From contig CM067528.1 of assembly GCA_034509925.1 (NCBI GenBank), positions 8,306,501-8,370,500 of the forward strand: a stretch of DNA of 64,000 nucleotides. The letters are read 5' to 3'. A program made the translations under genes and the position numbers. Of this stretch, positions 1 through 16,648 are shown piece by piece. The notes under the pieces are model-generated. The model worked only from the letters and a program-made list of their open reading frames with translations. It had not been told where the DNA came from and made no database searches. Position 1 is the first letter of the stretch. The number at the start of each line of letters is the position of its first letter. The stretch is from Hirudinaria manillensis. Its lineage: Eukaryota; Annelida; Clitellata; Hirudinida; Hirudinidae.

Positions 1-1201
1 TGGCAAAAAAGGCATTAAATGTTTAGGGCAAGCTCCGAGGTTCATTTTGACTTCATGTAATTAGTTGCTTATAATGGTTTTATCTTTTCTTAATAATGGC
101 TAAATGTTTAATTCCTGTGATATTTCCATACAAAATCTTAAATTTTTTATAATTTCTTTTTCCAGGCCAAAATGTGTAACAATTTCAAAAAACTGACATT
201 GCCTAAAAATAATCCAGGTAAAAAAATGGCTCTTCAAAAATGGGATGTTTATTGCTTGAAAATATTGTTATCATTACCTAGTCTATCATCAAAAAATTCT
301 ATTATCGTAATCCACCCATAATTGTTAATTCAGATTAGTTAATGAGCAATCTATCGTTTCAGTGCATTCAAACCATTTGGGATCAAAAACCAAAGGGTTC
401 AAGAATAGACCATTTCCACATAGCAAGGGTTAAAAAAGAAACATGTAATTTTTGCTACAGTATTTACGTCAGTATAGCTAATTCATGTTCTATAATTTGT
501 CGTATTTTGTCAAGATAATAAAAATGTTTTTTATGAATCCAAGTCTACAACAAGTGCAAAAGGCTCTGAACACTACTTTTATGAGTGCTGAGGAGTACTC
601 TACGAGTAATGGAAATTCTCGCGAATGAGTTGTGAACATATGAAGATTTGCTTTTAAAAAACGCGTTGCGAGAGTTTCATTTAGACCACATTTAGTGCTA
701 AAGAATTCTAGTTTAAGTACTTAGGTAAAAATGTGACACAAAAGTGCGTAAATAATGATAATCGCAAATTTGTGATCTTTTTTGTCATGTGTTTGAATGC
801 TAAACAATAAGGTACCTGGCGGTCTGAGCAGTTGAAAAAAACCTAACGAAATTAAATACTTTGCTCGCTGCAGGTAAGAAAAAGCTTTGGTTGGTTTTAC
901 GAGCGAATTTTGAAAAAACATTAAGCTTCTAATTCGATTAAAAATTTCCTCACGTCTGAAATGACAAATTACTTTCTATATAAAAAGTGCAGTCCTTTTA
1001 ACAGGCCAAAAGACACGGTTTGCATATTGAGGCTAATTATCCTGTGCCTGCATATGGAATTCTATACCTATACCTTATGTCACAATTTAATTTAAGTTAA
1101 TAAGCAAAAGTCTGGGATTCTTTATTATTTATCAATGAAATATTCCAAAACAGTGTATTCATTTTTAGATTAACAATTACAACTTCAATATCAAGAAAAA
1201 G
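1..1201. other. Upstream intergenic or partial-gene DNA, nothing assigned
   Basis: AT-rich sequence with no open frame above about 66 codons and no recognisable protein. A short stretch near 175-218 sits between an acceptor-like ttttccag and a donor-like ggtaaaa, so it could be a small exon of a gene entering from the left. I cannot support that further. The 3' part presumably holds the TMEM192 promoter and 5' UTR. Confidence 0.4.
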
Positions 1202-3407
1202 ATGTCTTCTGGTCAAGTTGCTGGTCCAACCAATGGGCCGGGTCCAAGTGCCAATTTGGCCAGTCATACATCCTCCTTGAGCAGCAATCCTCAAGTAAAT
1301 GAGGTATGAAAATTTAATAAAACATTAGGGTCTAATGTAAAGTTTTATCTGATTTTAAGAAATATTTGATTATTGCTGCAATTTAAAGCAATCATATTCT
1401 TATACTTTGTTTACCACAATGAGCCAGGGTGCTAGCAGCAATTTTGCACTTATTTTCTGCTTATTAAAGCTTTTCAGGTTTTTTGAATACTACTATTTAA
1501 CATCTATTGGGAACAAACATTTTTCATAAGCTATGGTGTTTCTTAATGAATATATTCACAAATAATTTCCATTTGTTTTGTAAATTCTTCTTTAAAACTA
1601 CAAACATCAAAATTATTGGCAATTATAAAAGAAAGTGCTGGGTGATGTCTTTTACTTTCATCTGTAATTATGATGCATGAGAAATTTCATGTGGCATTGA
1701 TAATATCTTTTGTGTTTTGGCATACTAAATTGTTAAAGATGTTGTACATTTTATATGGATGTACTTCATTTGGTTCGCTGATTCTAAGTTGTTTTTGAAC
1801 ATTCAACAGCATGCCCCTGAACTGACATTCAACTTCAGAAACAGAAGGTTCCAGAGAATGAACATGTTTTGGGGAGCCATTGCCCTCATGCTCCTCTATG
1901 TAGGAATTTGTCCTCAAATGATTATTAGTCAGAAACAAGTTTAGAATGATTGTGGCAGAGGTGGTGGCAGCAGCAATATTTTCATTATAAATTCTTTAGA
2001 ATTTTTAATTCATCTCAGTATATCTTATTATTATCATCATTGCAATCCACAAATCATTCATCACAAGCTTCATGCCAGCCACAAATATTCAACTGACTTT
2101 GACAGGTCGTATTCTTGGCTCTTTCATTGCCTCTTTACTGGTACTGTGTTAACCAGCATTGTGCCCTGTCCCCATTCTCCATAGTTGTCTATTCCAACAC
2201 AGCCATGTGGTTCGTCACTGTGGTGATGACATTCCTCGTGCACCTGGAGTTCAAGAAGATCAGGAGGCGGGGCTATGCTAATTTCTATAAGAGGAACCAC
2301 TCGTTTGTCGTGGACCCATTTGTTGTTTTTTCCATTGGTGGGTTATATCCATTCTTAAACTCTGTTTAAGTCAGCAATAAGAGGTATGTCTAAAGTCTAA
2401 CAATGACAGCTACCTGAGGAAATCAACAGTTTTTATTTGTTAATAGAGATAAGAATTATTCTGCTTTCTGCATGGCTGCCTTTATGTATGTTATCCTTTG
2501 AGTCACTTATAGGAAATGCCATTCTCCTGGTGTACACTTGGATCTTGCATGACTCCAGAGTAATCGATCGACCCGACACCTCCACAGAATCTGTCTCTGG
2601 AAATATGAAAAATAATTTTGACAATGCCGGATATTTCGTAGGATTCCAGCTCGTTGTTGCTTTGGAGATAATCATCTCTTTTGCATTTCTCATTATACTA
2701 ACTGGTGAGTTAGCATAATATATTATGTTAGTACAGAATTTTAATGGCATTGGCTAACTTTTAATTGTGACATCATGTGTCCCAACTGCAATCCCTTAAA
2801 TGGTAACTACTTCATTTAAGCATTATCTTAATGTTTAATCTTCTGGCAGCTCGAATCATCAAATTTAATGGCTTGGCACAGCCCCCTGATGCCATAAATG
2901 ACCGCATCTTGTCACGTTCCATTGAACCTCGCTCTATTGTTGGATACAAGTCAGTGGGTTTTCTTGTGAAGCTTGAATTTTGGTTGTCTAACTTTATTAG
3001 TAATTGTCACTGCCATATTTAAGATGTTAATTAATTGCTATTATTTTTATTGTCATTGTTATAAACATTACTTTATCAATCTTCAGCCAAGTTTATCTAA
3101 GAGTTCTGTGAAAATAATTTCTTCAAGCGAAACAAACAGCAACCAGGATCTGGTGGTCGATAGACAGACTGACAACATAAACTTCCTCAAGCGAAGATGT
3201 CGACTCCTTTATGGCTCCATCAAGAAACTCCTCTCAAATTTTCCTCCTGAGCAACGCAAGCAGGGCGAGGAGATCCTCCGACAGTATCTGGACGAGCACA
3301 GAGACGACGATGACGACAACGTCGGAGATGTGGCAGACATCAATGACTATTTGGGCACTGGAACGGTTCCTCTGGATAGAGATGATGTTCCTCTCATCAG
3401 AGCCTGA
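1202..3407 (+). CDS. TMEM192: TMEM192-like lysosomal/late-endosomal membrane protein
   Basis: Six exons fit one frame: 1202-1303, 1810-1938, 2106-2337, 2447-2704, 2850 to about 2951, and about 3088-3407. The joint of exons 5 and 6 has two equally good splice choices. The protein starts MSSGQVAGPTNG and has four hydrophobic segments, in exons 2, 3 and 4. A basic loop after the second membrane segment reads FKKIRRRGYANFYKR, matching the KIRNRGYNLIYR loop known in TMEM192. The C-terminal part (DNINFLKRRCRLLYGSIKKL) matches the short helix at the TMEM192 C terminus. An acidic tail rich in D and E follows and is not typical. In vertebrates TMEM192 is a four-helix protein of lysosomes and late endosomes with cytosolic ends and unclear biochemistry. 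Family identification is firm; exact ends of the last intron are not. Confidence 0.82.
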
Positions 3408-4527
3408 AAGACTCAATTATTAATCTCGATCTGTGGACCAAACACCTGTGACAATGAAAACATCCTTTCGTTAAATATGCATTCAATCCAGTTTGATAAG
3501 CAAATTTTGGTCATTAATTTTACTCCATTCATTTCTCTTTTTTAAGAGGATCTACTTATCTTTCTCTATCATGTAGTTAAGATAATTTGTGTTAATAACT
3601 GTTTTTGTACTGAAGGGACTCATGCATTCCGAGCTTTGGGGAAGTCTAATAACTGGCAAAGTTTGTTGTTTTATTTGCTTTCATAGCAACCTTCAAAGCT
3701 CAAATTGACATTGCACTTGGGACTATTAATTTCTTAGAGGTGCTGTTCACTTTGACTGGTTTCCAAACCAGTTTTGATTACTGAATAACTTCAATGCTAG
3801 TGAAAGTTTGAGTTTGAGTTATTGTGATCCAGTCAGAAATATTTAATACAAATGAGTTTATTTTTTTATCACATCAATCTATTATGAAAGGCTGGACAAA
3901 TGGAATTAGTTAATGGGTGTGGTCGAAGGTTAGTGTGAACCGGGGTTTTGATCATTTTTTGCAGGAAAGTATAAACTCGAAATAAATTACGTAATTCTGG
4001 ATTTAATTTTGAAGATGCTTCATTGCTTGAAACTGAGGTTGCCAATCATTATTTTGTAGGCATGATCAAGTTGATGTTCTTAATAAATAAGACGCTTCTC
4101 GCATTCCACGGTTAGCGACGAAGAGTTCTTCCGATAAATTCCTGTGCTTGAGAGCTTTATATACCTGAATTTCAAACCTGTAGGCACCTTAATTCTATTG
4201 GCGTTATCTACTCCGAGAGTTTCTACTGCATGTAAGTCTACTGCATTATTAAAACCACTATGGAAACAATTAAAAAATATTAAATTGTTTAAAACAAATG
4301 ACCAATTGGATTTTTAATAAAACATGTTGAAATTGCTTAAAGTTAAAATTACTTTGAAGTTTCTTATAAAAATATAATTTCGAAAAATCTATTTCAAAGA
4401 AACAGTCGTAAATAAATAATTCGACAATTGCCTAAACTATTTTATGCGTTTTGACTAGTCCTACAATCTCCTAGGCACTTGTAGAGATAGTCTGAGTGAG
4501 TGTAGGAAAACAAATTCTGCTGAAAAC
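3408..4527. other. Intergenic: TMEM192 3' UTR and AMPK promoter region
   Basis: No supported coding sequence. The left half probably carries the TMEM192 3' UTR. The right half carries the AMPK promoter and 5' UTR; no TATA box could be assigned with confidence. Confidence 0.5.
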
Positions 4528-9486
<4,959 letters not shown>

Positions 9487-10604
9487 TAATCCCTAAGTTG
9501 ATATATTTGTGGTTGCTCATTTGTGACTATTCACAATTTTGGGGTTACATTATTTTATTTCTGAATTGATTTGTTCATTTTATTTATTTTTTGCTTTGCA
9601 AAGAATGAGTGACTCCCAGTTGTAAGGCAGGATTTCTTTATTTTTAAATATTTACATTTAATTTCGAGGGCTTGTTTTGAATTCATTTGGAAATTTGTGT
9701 GCTAAGCTCATCTAATGGTTTGGTGCCACACGTTTAATGTTGTTTTAAAAATTGCTCTTGAGACATTCTGAGTCTAATTTGTTTTATCATGCCCCAGAGG
9801 CCAATTGAAATTATTCTGTTTCACTCGTGCTTCCAGAGAAATAACAAATAACAAGAAAATAATAGTTTTTTGAAATTGTCTCTTAGGTGTTTATTTCATT
9901 AATTTTATTTGGATTGAGTGGTACTTGAGGTTTAAGATTGTGGGTTAAGACTAGAGACTTCTGCTTTCGTCCGAGGTGGTTCCACTTTGCGGTGCTGGGT
10001 GTTTCTGGTGAAAGTGTATAGGTGGTGCCAGAGGAATGGAAATGGCAACTAGAGATGGTAGATGGGCCAAAAATTGGGGATTTTCTGTTTGACGGTGTTT
10101 TTAATCGTCCTGGGTTAAGTTGACGTATCTATAGTGCTTTGGTCGAAGTTTAAAACTTGGAGGAAGCTGACAATTTTGATATGTGGGCGGGTTACAAACA
10201 CATGCCTAATTATATATTATTCTATTTCACCGTCCACACCCATTTCTGCTTTGTTCGTGTTGAATAGTGGCGGCCATCTGGAGCATGTTTAATATTTATC
10301 AAAGTCTAAATTTTATTAGGCGAAATTTTTATTGCTACAATTATTGGTTTCATTAAACATTCTTTCTCGAAGCAAAAAAAACACTTTTTAAATAAATCAA
10401 GTTTCTCAACTTAACTATAAAAAGACCAAAACGTTAGGTTTAAATATAAATTATATTTACTTCAAGCATTTTGAAGTTCATGATGGCTAAGATCTAAATT
10501 CGGTTTATGTTATTATTTACAAGCTATATCAGAGCGATAATATATTCCCCGAATACATTGCACTATATTATTAAATTTGCGAATTGCTATTGCACTATAA
10601 AAGA
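9487..10604. other. Intergenic: AMPK 3' UTR and METTL5 upstream region
   Basis: No coding sequence is supported. The left part probably carries the AMPK 3' UTR and the right end the METTL5 promoter. No repeat or RNA gene was recognised. Confidence 0.5.
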
Positions 10605-11776
10605 ATGGTATTGATGAAATTAAAAGCTCTTCAGGCGGAGTTAGAAAATGTTGAGGGTTTCAGAAGCCCAGTTCTACAGTTTGAACAATATATGACCAGT
10701 TCTCACATTGCTGGTAACATCTGAAATTTGTTTTAGTTTTTCTTAGATGCATAGACGAAATTAATTTAATTTCCTAGAGTAAAAGTAAGTATGCAACTCA
10801 CGAATGATCGCGATCAAATCGCTATAATAATAGATTTTATATTAACTACCTTATTATATGTAGCCCACATGTTGTATAACATTGAGATGAGCCATGAAGA
10901 CATTGAAGGTAAATCTGTGGTCGACCTTGGTTGTGGAACTGGAATGCTCACAATTGCAGCTTCTCTTCTTGGAGCAAGGTTAGCAACTGGAGCAGATGAT
11001 CGTGTGGCACTCTACAAATAAACTTATTATTATTATTGTCATAAACATAATCATTTTGATCTTTTCTAAAAGTGACTTGAAATGGTATCTATAGTCCTTT
11101 TTTACTTAACTGATATTTGTGGCAAAGAAAATGAAATTATTTTCATTAACAAATTAATCAATCAATGCAATAGTTTTTAAAATATGTAAAAAAAACATTG
11201 CCTAATACCCATTTTAATAGCTATTGTCTTGGGTTGGATCTGGATGCTAATGCTTTAGAAATATGCAAAGAAAACATATCTGAGGGTGGATTTTCTAGCA
11301 TAGATTTGCTGCAAATGAATGTCCAACAGCAACTGTCTCTTGGAAGCTCACATCCTTGGTTTGAAAAATTTGATACTGTAATTACAAATCCACCATTCGG
11401 TACCAAGCAAGTAAAAGGTCGTAATTGGTTACTTAACATTAGTTTGATTATCAGTTGATGCTTAACAAATTTTTATTTCTTTAGGTATCGATATTGACTT
11501 TGTCAAATTTGGCCTTTTAATTTCCAAGAGGGCCGTATATTCTCTGCATAAATCTTCTCACACCAATGTTAGCATAGTTTTGACTGATTGGCTATCACGA
11601 TTTATTATTGTAATTTACTAATCAATCTACAGACTGTTATGAGAGAAATGAGAAAGATTGGGGTTGAAGTTGAAAGAACTACACAAATCTCCTTCGATCT
11701 TCCAAAAACCTACAAGATACACAAGCACAATTCCATTGATATATCTGTTGAAATGTTAAGATTTGTCAAAAAATGA
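10605..11776 (+). CDS. METTL5: METTL5-like 18S rRNA adenine-N6 methyltransferase
   Basis: Five exons fit with consistent phases: 10605-10713, 10864-10978, 11221-11417, 11485-11567, 11633-11776, giving 215 residues, close to the roughly 209 of human METTL5. Visible motifs are the SAM-binding loop VVDLGCGTGMLTIAA, the acidic end of strand 2 (GLDLDANALEI), and the catalytic NPPFGTK motif of N6-adenine methyltransferases. The C-terminal section includes SKRAVYSLHKSS and DLPKTYKIHK. In animals METTL5 with TRMT112 installs m6A in the decoding region of 18S rRNA. A GT exists at 11411, but only the donor after GTAAAAG at 11417 keeps the frame and restores the KG residues of the family. The next gene starts about 440 bp downstream on the same strand. 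Confidence 0.93.
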
Positions 11777-12216
11777 TTTTTTTGAAAGGATGACATTAAC
11801 TATTTAATAATATTTCATGAAAACTCACAATTAAAGTTATAAATAAGATACTCTTATTTGTTTTGAAAACAATACATTAAAAGATTACATTCTGATATAG
11901 ATGTTGTGTTTTCATACATTAAATCATTATAATAGAATTCCATATGTTTCATGGTTATTGATTTTGATGATTTTTGTGAATGATGCTGATATTGTAAGCA
12001 CAACCATTTCTTGTTTCAAACCACTTATAATAATAAGCCTACAGAACCTCTGTGCTTCAGCCTTTTGGTCATGCATGAAAGACTTTCAAAAAGCTGATGA
12101 ATACTAGGTGGATTGTTGATCATGCTATACCTTTTAATTCTGATTTAGTCTTTCTCGTGCTAAGTGAAACTTATCTTATTTGTACTGATTTACTGCATCT
12201 CTACATATTTCATGAT
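11777..12216. other. Intergenic between METTL5 and the RING gene
   Basis: AT-rich. The frame of the downstream RING protein is open from an earlier ATG at 12097, so part of this stretch could be coding. The upstream residues look unlike a protein start and resemble no family. Confidence 0.4.
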
Positions 12217-13893
12217 ATGGTACCTGTACATGGAAAAGAAGGATCCATGAATGCTGTTGACGAGGAGTTCATGATATGCAAAGTCTGTTTGGAACATTTT
12301 GATCCTGTTAGACGCCAACCAAAGCAACTTCCATGCACTCACATCTACTGTCATCGTTGTGTTGACAATTTTCTGTTTAAAGGAAAGAGCGGGAAAGTGA
12401 CATGTCCAATTTGCAATCAAAGTTCCAAGTGCTGTGGATCATCAAAAATGCAGACCTGCCAACATTCTCTTGACTTGGTGACTACATTCAAACATTTGCT
12501 GACTCGATGTAACATAAAATCTAACACTTGTCAAGACCATCATGAAAGCGACATGGATGCATTTGGAGTAGAGAAGAGCAAACGTACAGTTGTGAAGTCT
12601 TCCAATCCTCTCCTCCATCCTTTCAAGAAATGGTCCAACATCATTTGGAGCGACGATGAGAATGATGATGATGCCAGTTCAGTCAAATTAAAAAGCATGA
12701 CAACAAAATCACCTCACTCCTCTGGTGAAATTGGCTTCGATCATCTGGTTAATGTCCCAGCATCACTGAACCTATGGAATAAACAGCCAACAGAAATAGT
12801 TTTAACACCAGAGCAGTTTGATTTGCATAAGGAGGTTGGGGATGACATCACAGCAAATGATAATTCCATGACTCTAAGTACCAAGAAGTTAAGAAATTAT
12901 CCCTCAATTCAAAGCAAAATAACAAAACCGGAGGATGGTCAGTCATCTGTTGCAATAGATGATGGAGATGATCTAGATTGGAATTACTTCACCCAGAACT
13001 TTGAATCAAGCCCAAAATCAACAATGACAAACAACTCACACAAAGAATTGAACCAGTATCTTCAAAATAATTTTCAAGATTTCCCAAAGACCAAAACAGA
13101 TTTGTTTGGTGATGTAACATTCACAGCCCCATTCCTGATTAGATCATCTCTGAATGCTGATCTCATACTCATTGCTGACAAAACTGGTAAAATGGAAAAC
13201 AAAGTATTTGTGTTTGGCATCCATAACATCCATAAGCACACTTTTAAAGTGAATTTAGAAATCAATGATGTGTGTTTCATTGAATCAGAAGCCAAGATCG
13301 CAATAGCAGTGGCATCTAAGAATGGCATCAATATATATGAAACTGGTTTGGGTGACAATGGGAGACTGATACCAGTTGGTCCAGCCAATTTTGTTTCTGC
13401 TTTTATGAAAGGATTCGTAGCAGCCCTGGATAATTCCCTTAGCGTCTGTTTGGATTTAACCTGCAACCTCATGCTTCATTCCATACAAAACATTCGTCCA
13501 AACTCAGAACTGACGGACAGAAACATTTTTGCAAGAATTGTTGACATGAACACTTGCCAGAACATGATAGGCCTTCTCACCAGCAACGCTTGCATCGTGG
13601 TAGATCCGCACGGCGAAGTATCGCAATCATTTGAAATCAACGGTTCGGAAGAAAGGTCAAGCATGCAACTCTCCTTCACACCAAGCTTTGACAAATTGGC
13701 CATTATTCACAAAAGCAAACTGTTGGCCGAATTACAAATGATCAGAAGCCCAAGTTCTTCAAAATCTCCTGCAATGCTCCAACTCTGCGAGCCTGGCAAC
13801 GAAGTCTTAAGTGCAACCTTGGTCGGTGAAGACAAGCTTCTGTGCATTTTAAAGATCAACAAACACTTCAGAATTGTCAAATATAACATGTAA
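12217..13893 (+). CDS. Intronless RING-finger protein, malin-like layout (putative E3 ubiquitin ligase)
   Basis: A single exon of 558 codons from ATG 12217; the open frame extends to ATG 12097, and ATG 12247 is another possible start. Near the N terminus is a C3HC4 RING: C21-x2-C24, C40, H42, C45, C48, C63 and C66 (CKVCLEHFD, LPCTHIYCHRC, VTCPIC). Next comes about 230 residues of low-conservation sequence rich in S, D and N. The C-terminal half has a rhythm of short hydrophobic strands (LILIADKTG, NKVFVFGI, IAIAVASKNGINIYE, MIGLLTSNACIVVD, LLCILKI) that suggests a beta-propeller. RING plus propeller recalls NHLRC1/malin and TRIM-NHL proteins, but I see no NHL signature. The RING suggests E2 binding and ubiquitin transfer; substrates are unknown. 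It converges with the importin alpha gene, 155 bp from its stop. Confidence 0.8.
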   Translation: MVPVHGKEGSMNAVDEEFMICKVCLEHFDPVRRQPKQLPCTHIYCHRCVDNFLFKGKSGKVTCPICNQSSKCCGSSKMQTCQHSLDLVTTFKHLLTRCNIKSNTCQDHHESDMDAFGVEKSKRTVVKSSNPLLHPFKKWSNIIWSDDENDDDASSVKLKSMTTKSPHSSGEIGFDHLVNVPASLNLWNKQPTEIVLTPEQFDLHKEVGDDITANDNSMTLSTKKLRNYPSIQSKITKPEDGQSSVAIDDGDDLDWNYFTQNFESSPKSTMTNNSHKELNQYLQNNFQDFPKTKTDLFGDVTFTAPFLIRSSLNADLILIADKTGKMENKVFVFGIHNIHKHTFKVNLEINDVCFIESEAKIAIAVASKNGINIYETGLGDNGRLIPVGPANFVSAFMKGFVAALDNSLSVCLDLTCNLMLHSIQNIRPNSELTDRNIFARIVDMNTCQNMIGLLTSNACIVVDPHGEVSQSFEINGSEERSSMQLSFTPSFDKLAIIHKSKLLAELQMIRSPSSSKSPAMLQLCEPGNEVLSATLVGEDKLLCILKINKHFRIVKYNM

Positions 13894-14048
13894 TAATTAC
13901 ACATCATATTTTCATTTCATTTAGCTTCTCTTAGCATTTAACAAACTGATGTGTTGAAATGTTTTTTTTCTCCAAAAAACAACCGCTGGGAAAATTTAGC
14001 TGATTACGGAATGAATAGTCAAAATATGAGGTCCCCTGCACGCTAGAT

Positions 14049-16231
14049 TCAAAAGTTGAAGCCATTTCCTGCATGATTGTTGTTGTTAGAGAAGGTGAAT
14101 CCTGCTTCTGATGCATTGCCCTCTTGTGGCTCATCCTCACCCTGCAAAATAGAATTTCAATTGAAAACTAACATGAATGCAGATCCAAACTTTTTTAACT
14201 TACAGAGAAATACTTTTCGATAATTCTAAGTGCAGAATGATAGACAGTCTCATTGTCGTGAGTCTGCAATTCCTCGATTTTGTCTAAGCCTCCGCACTCC
14301 TCGAACATGACACACACGCTTTCCAAATGTCCGAGTTGATCTACAGCCTGAATGCAATAAAGATTTGATCACTGTTTCGTAGCACTAATTAAAGCTGATG
14401 TAACACTTACATTAAATATGTTGTTAAGGGTTTCGAGGACGATGCTTATGACTCTAACATCCTTGCACAGAAGGAGGTTAGAGAGGGCCTGAACAACTCC
14501 CATCTCAACAGTCTTGAGTATCTGTTGGTTAATGCCACCACTGGCCAAATTATTAATGACCCAGACTGCCTCCTTCTGGCTCTTGAAGTCTCCATTGTTT
14601 ATTACATTTATCACAAAGGGAATGAGCCCACTGTCCAACACTTCCTGTTAACATAATAAGTTAAAATAATAAACAATTCCACCAGGTAATATTAAAACAA
14701 GTTTAATCAGATTGTTTTTATTAAATTTTTAAGTACCTGTATTTGGGCTGGACTTCCTGCTGTAATGTTAGAGATGATCCAGCAAGTTTCTTTCTGAATT
14801 CCTGCCTTGTCATGGCTCAAAAGTTTTATAAATTTCTGGAGAATCTTCATATCTAGTACATGCTGGATCAAAACAATTGCAAATAACAATCAATGCAAAA
14901 TGATGGCATTGCCAAAAATAGAAATTATAAAATGTTAGAGAATTAAGTCTAATGGCTAACCTGAGTCTGGGCATCATCTCCTGTGACAATATTTCCAAGG
15001 GCCCTCAAAGAGGGTGTGAGGATCGACACATCATTGAATTCAAGAAGAACGGCAAGTTTAGGAAGGACTCCTGAATCAATGACCTCCTGGATGCGATCAT
15101 TAGCACCATCACTAATGTAAGAGATTGCCCAGCAGGCATCTCCAACAATTTCCTTATCTTGATGGTGCAACAGGGTTACAAGACAAGGTAGACATTTCTT
15201 CATGGCATCAAGAGGTGGAGGCGGGTTCTTGTTACGACAAAAGTTGGACAGAGCCCAAGCTATATTTCTCAGAAGGGCAATTCCAATCTTTCCATGTTCA
15301 TTGTCTGTCACAGCCCTGTGGACAAGCTTCAACATGGCATCCATGGCATTCAGCTTCAGCACAGCATCCCTCAAATCAGCACCATCACCTGGGATAACCA
15401 AATGAATTTCTGTAAATTTGCAACCAAAGCATGCAGTCTCAATAATTACTCACCAGCAATGTTTCCCAGAGCCCATACTGCTTGTTCTACAACATTGAGG
15501 TTCTCACTCTCTAGGAGGAGCACAAAGTTTTGAAGAGCACCAGCCTTGACAACCTCTCTTGTTTGAGTGGATGTCCCAGATGCAATGTTTGTCAATGCCC
15601 AGGCTGCTTCAAACTGGAGATTGGGTCTATAAGCAGAGATTTATTGGATGAATGCAAATCACAGTAAGATTGTAAATTGAGAAGTTTTTACTTGTCAGTG
15701 CAAAGGAGCAGGTTGGACAAGATGGGAAGAAGGTTGGCTTCAACAATAACATCAATAGGTGGAGATCTTTCCCTTGAAAGCATCTTCCTGATGCTCTGAA
15801 CAGCTTGAAATACTTCCTCATAGTTATCCATTTTCTTCATTATTTGAACAATGTCAGCAATGGGCAAAATTTGCACCGTGGAAGCCTAAAACATGTACAA
15901 ATTAAAGCTTAATGCACGAAATTAAATTTGTAATTGCAAATAAGCCAAACATATTAAATGCGAGACTCACTCGGGTGTCCTCTTCAACGCCCTCAATTTC
16001 TTCTTCCAAGTTCCTCCTCTTTGACATCTGTTCATCCTTCTTGGCTTTGCGAATTTCGACGCTAACCTCTGATCTTTGTCGTCTCAGATCCTTAATTAAT
16101 TAATAAAGATATTAGTAATAGAATAACCCCAAGGCAAAGGCGCAACAAGTGGAAAATAAAAATAGGCGGAGATAACTCACATTTATATCCTTGCCTTTGT
16201 TTTTGTAATTCTTCAATCTAGCCTCAGACAT
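14049..16231 (-). CDS. KPNA2: Importin subunit alpha, KPNA2/pendulin type
   Basis: Nine exons, all phases consistent, in transcript order: 16181-16231, 15971-16090, 15692-15885, 15454-15626, 14961-15388, 14737-14862, 14411-14644, 14204-14347, 14049-14141. The N-terminal importin-beta-binding domain is basic ([36 protein letters not shown]). About ten armadillo repeats follow with the [59 protein letters not shown] and [12 protein letters not shown] signatures whose Trp/Asn ladder grips the nuclear localisation signal. The end has [13 protein letters not shown] and an FTF...GFNF tail. These details match KPNA2 better than KPNA1 or KPNA3/4. The protein bridges NLS cargo to importin beta for nuclear import; the family often has germline roles in arthropods. 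It is head-to-head with PPP1R2, 417 bp apart. Confidence 0.95.
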
Positions 16232-16648
16232 TGTCCCAAACAGCGATTTCGATGAAAATGAGAGCAGCGAACTAAACCTCCGACGACGGGAACGTGACTA
16301 GCAAATCGAATTAATCCGCCAATGAGTATAAAACCCCACAATTCACAACGATAACATATATTAATTTTAAAATAATTAAAACTCCTTTAACTTAAATTTC
16401 AGGATAAATTTATAAAATAATTAGTGTTTTATTAAATTTTAATAATCTTCAAAGCAACATGCTGGGTATTTACACAGTATTTACCAAACAATTTTATTTA
16501 GAAGGAAATTTAAATTAGTCTAAAAATATAAATTCAGTTATATTTTGCTTTTATACCAGTCAATCATCGGTAAGGTTATTTATTGATAAGTCGGTTCTGC
16601 TGCAGGCGTTGGAATTTGAAAGTCAACAATTATTAAACACTTTAGCAA
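16232..16648. promoter_or_regulatory. Shared divergent promoter of importin alpha and PP1 inhibitor-2
   Basis: A 417-bp gap between two divergent start codons, containing both 5' UTRs and presumably a bidirectional promoter. The sequence is AT-rich, and I could assign no TATA box or initiator with confidence. The call rests on geometry only. Confidence 0.4.
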
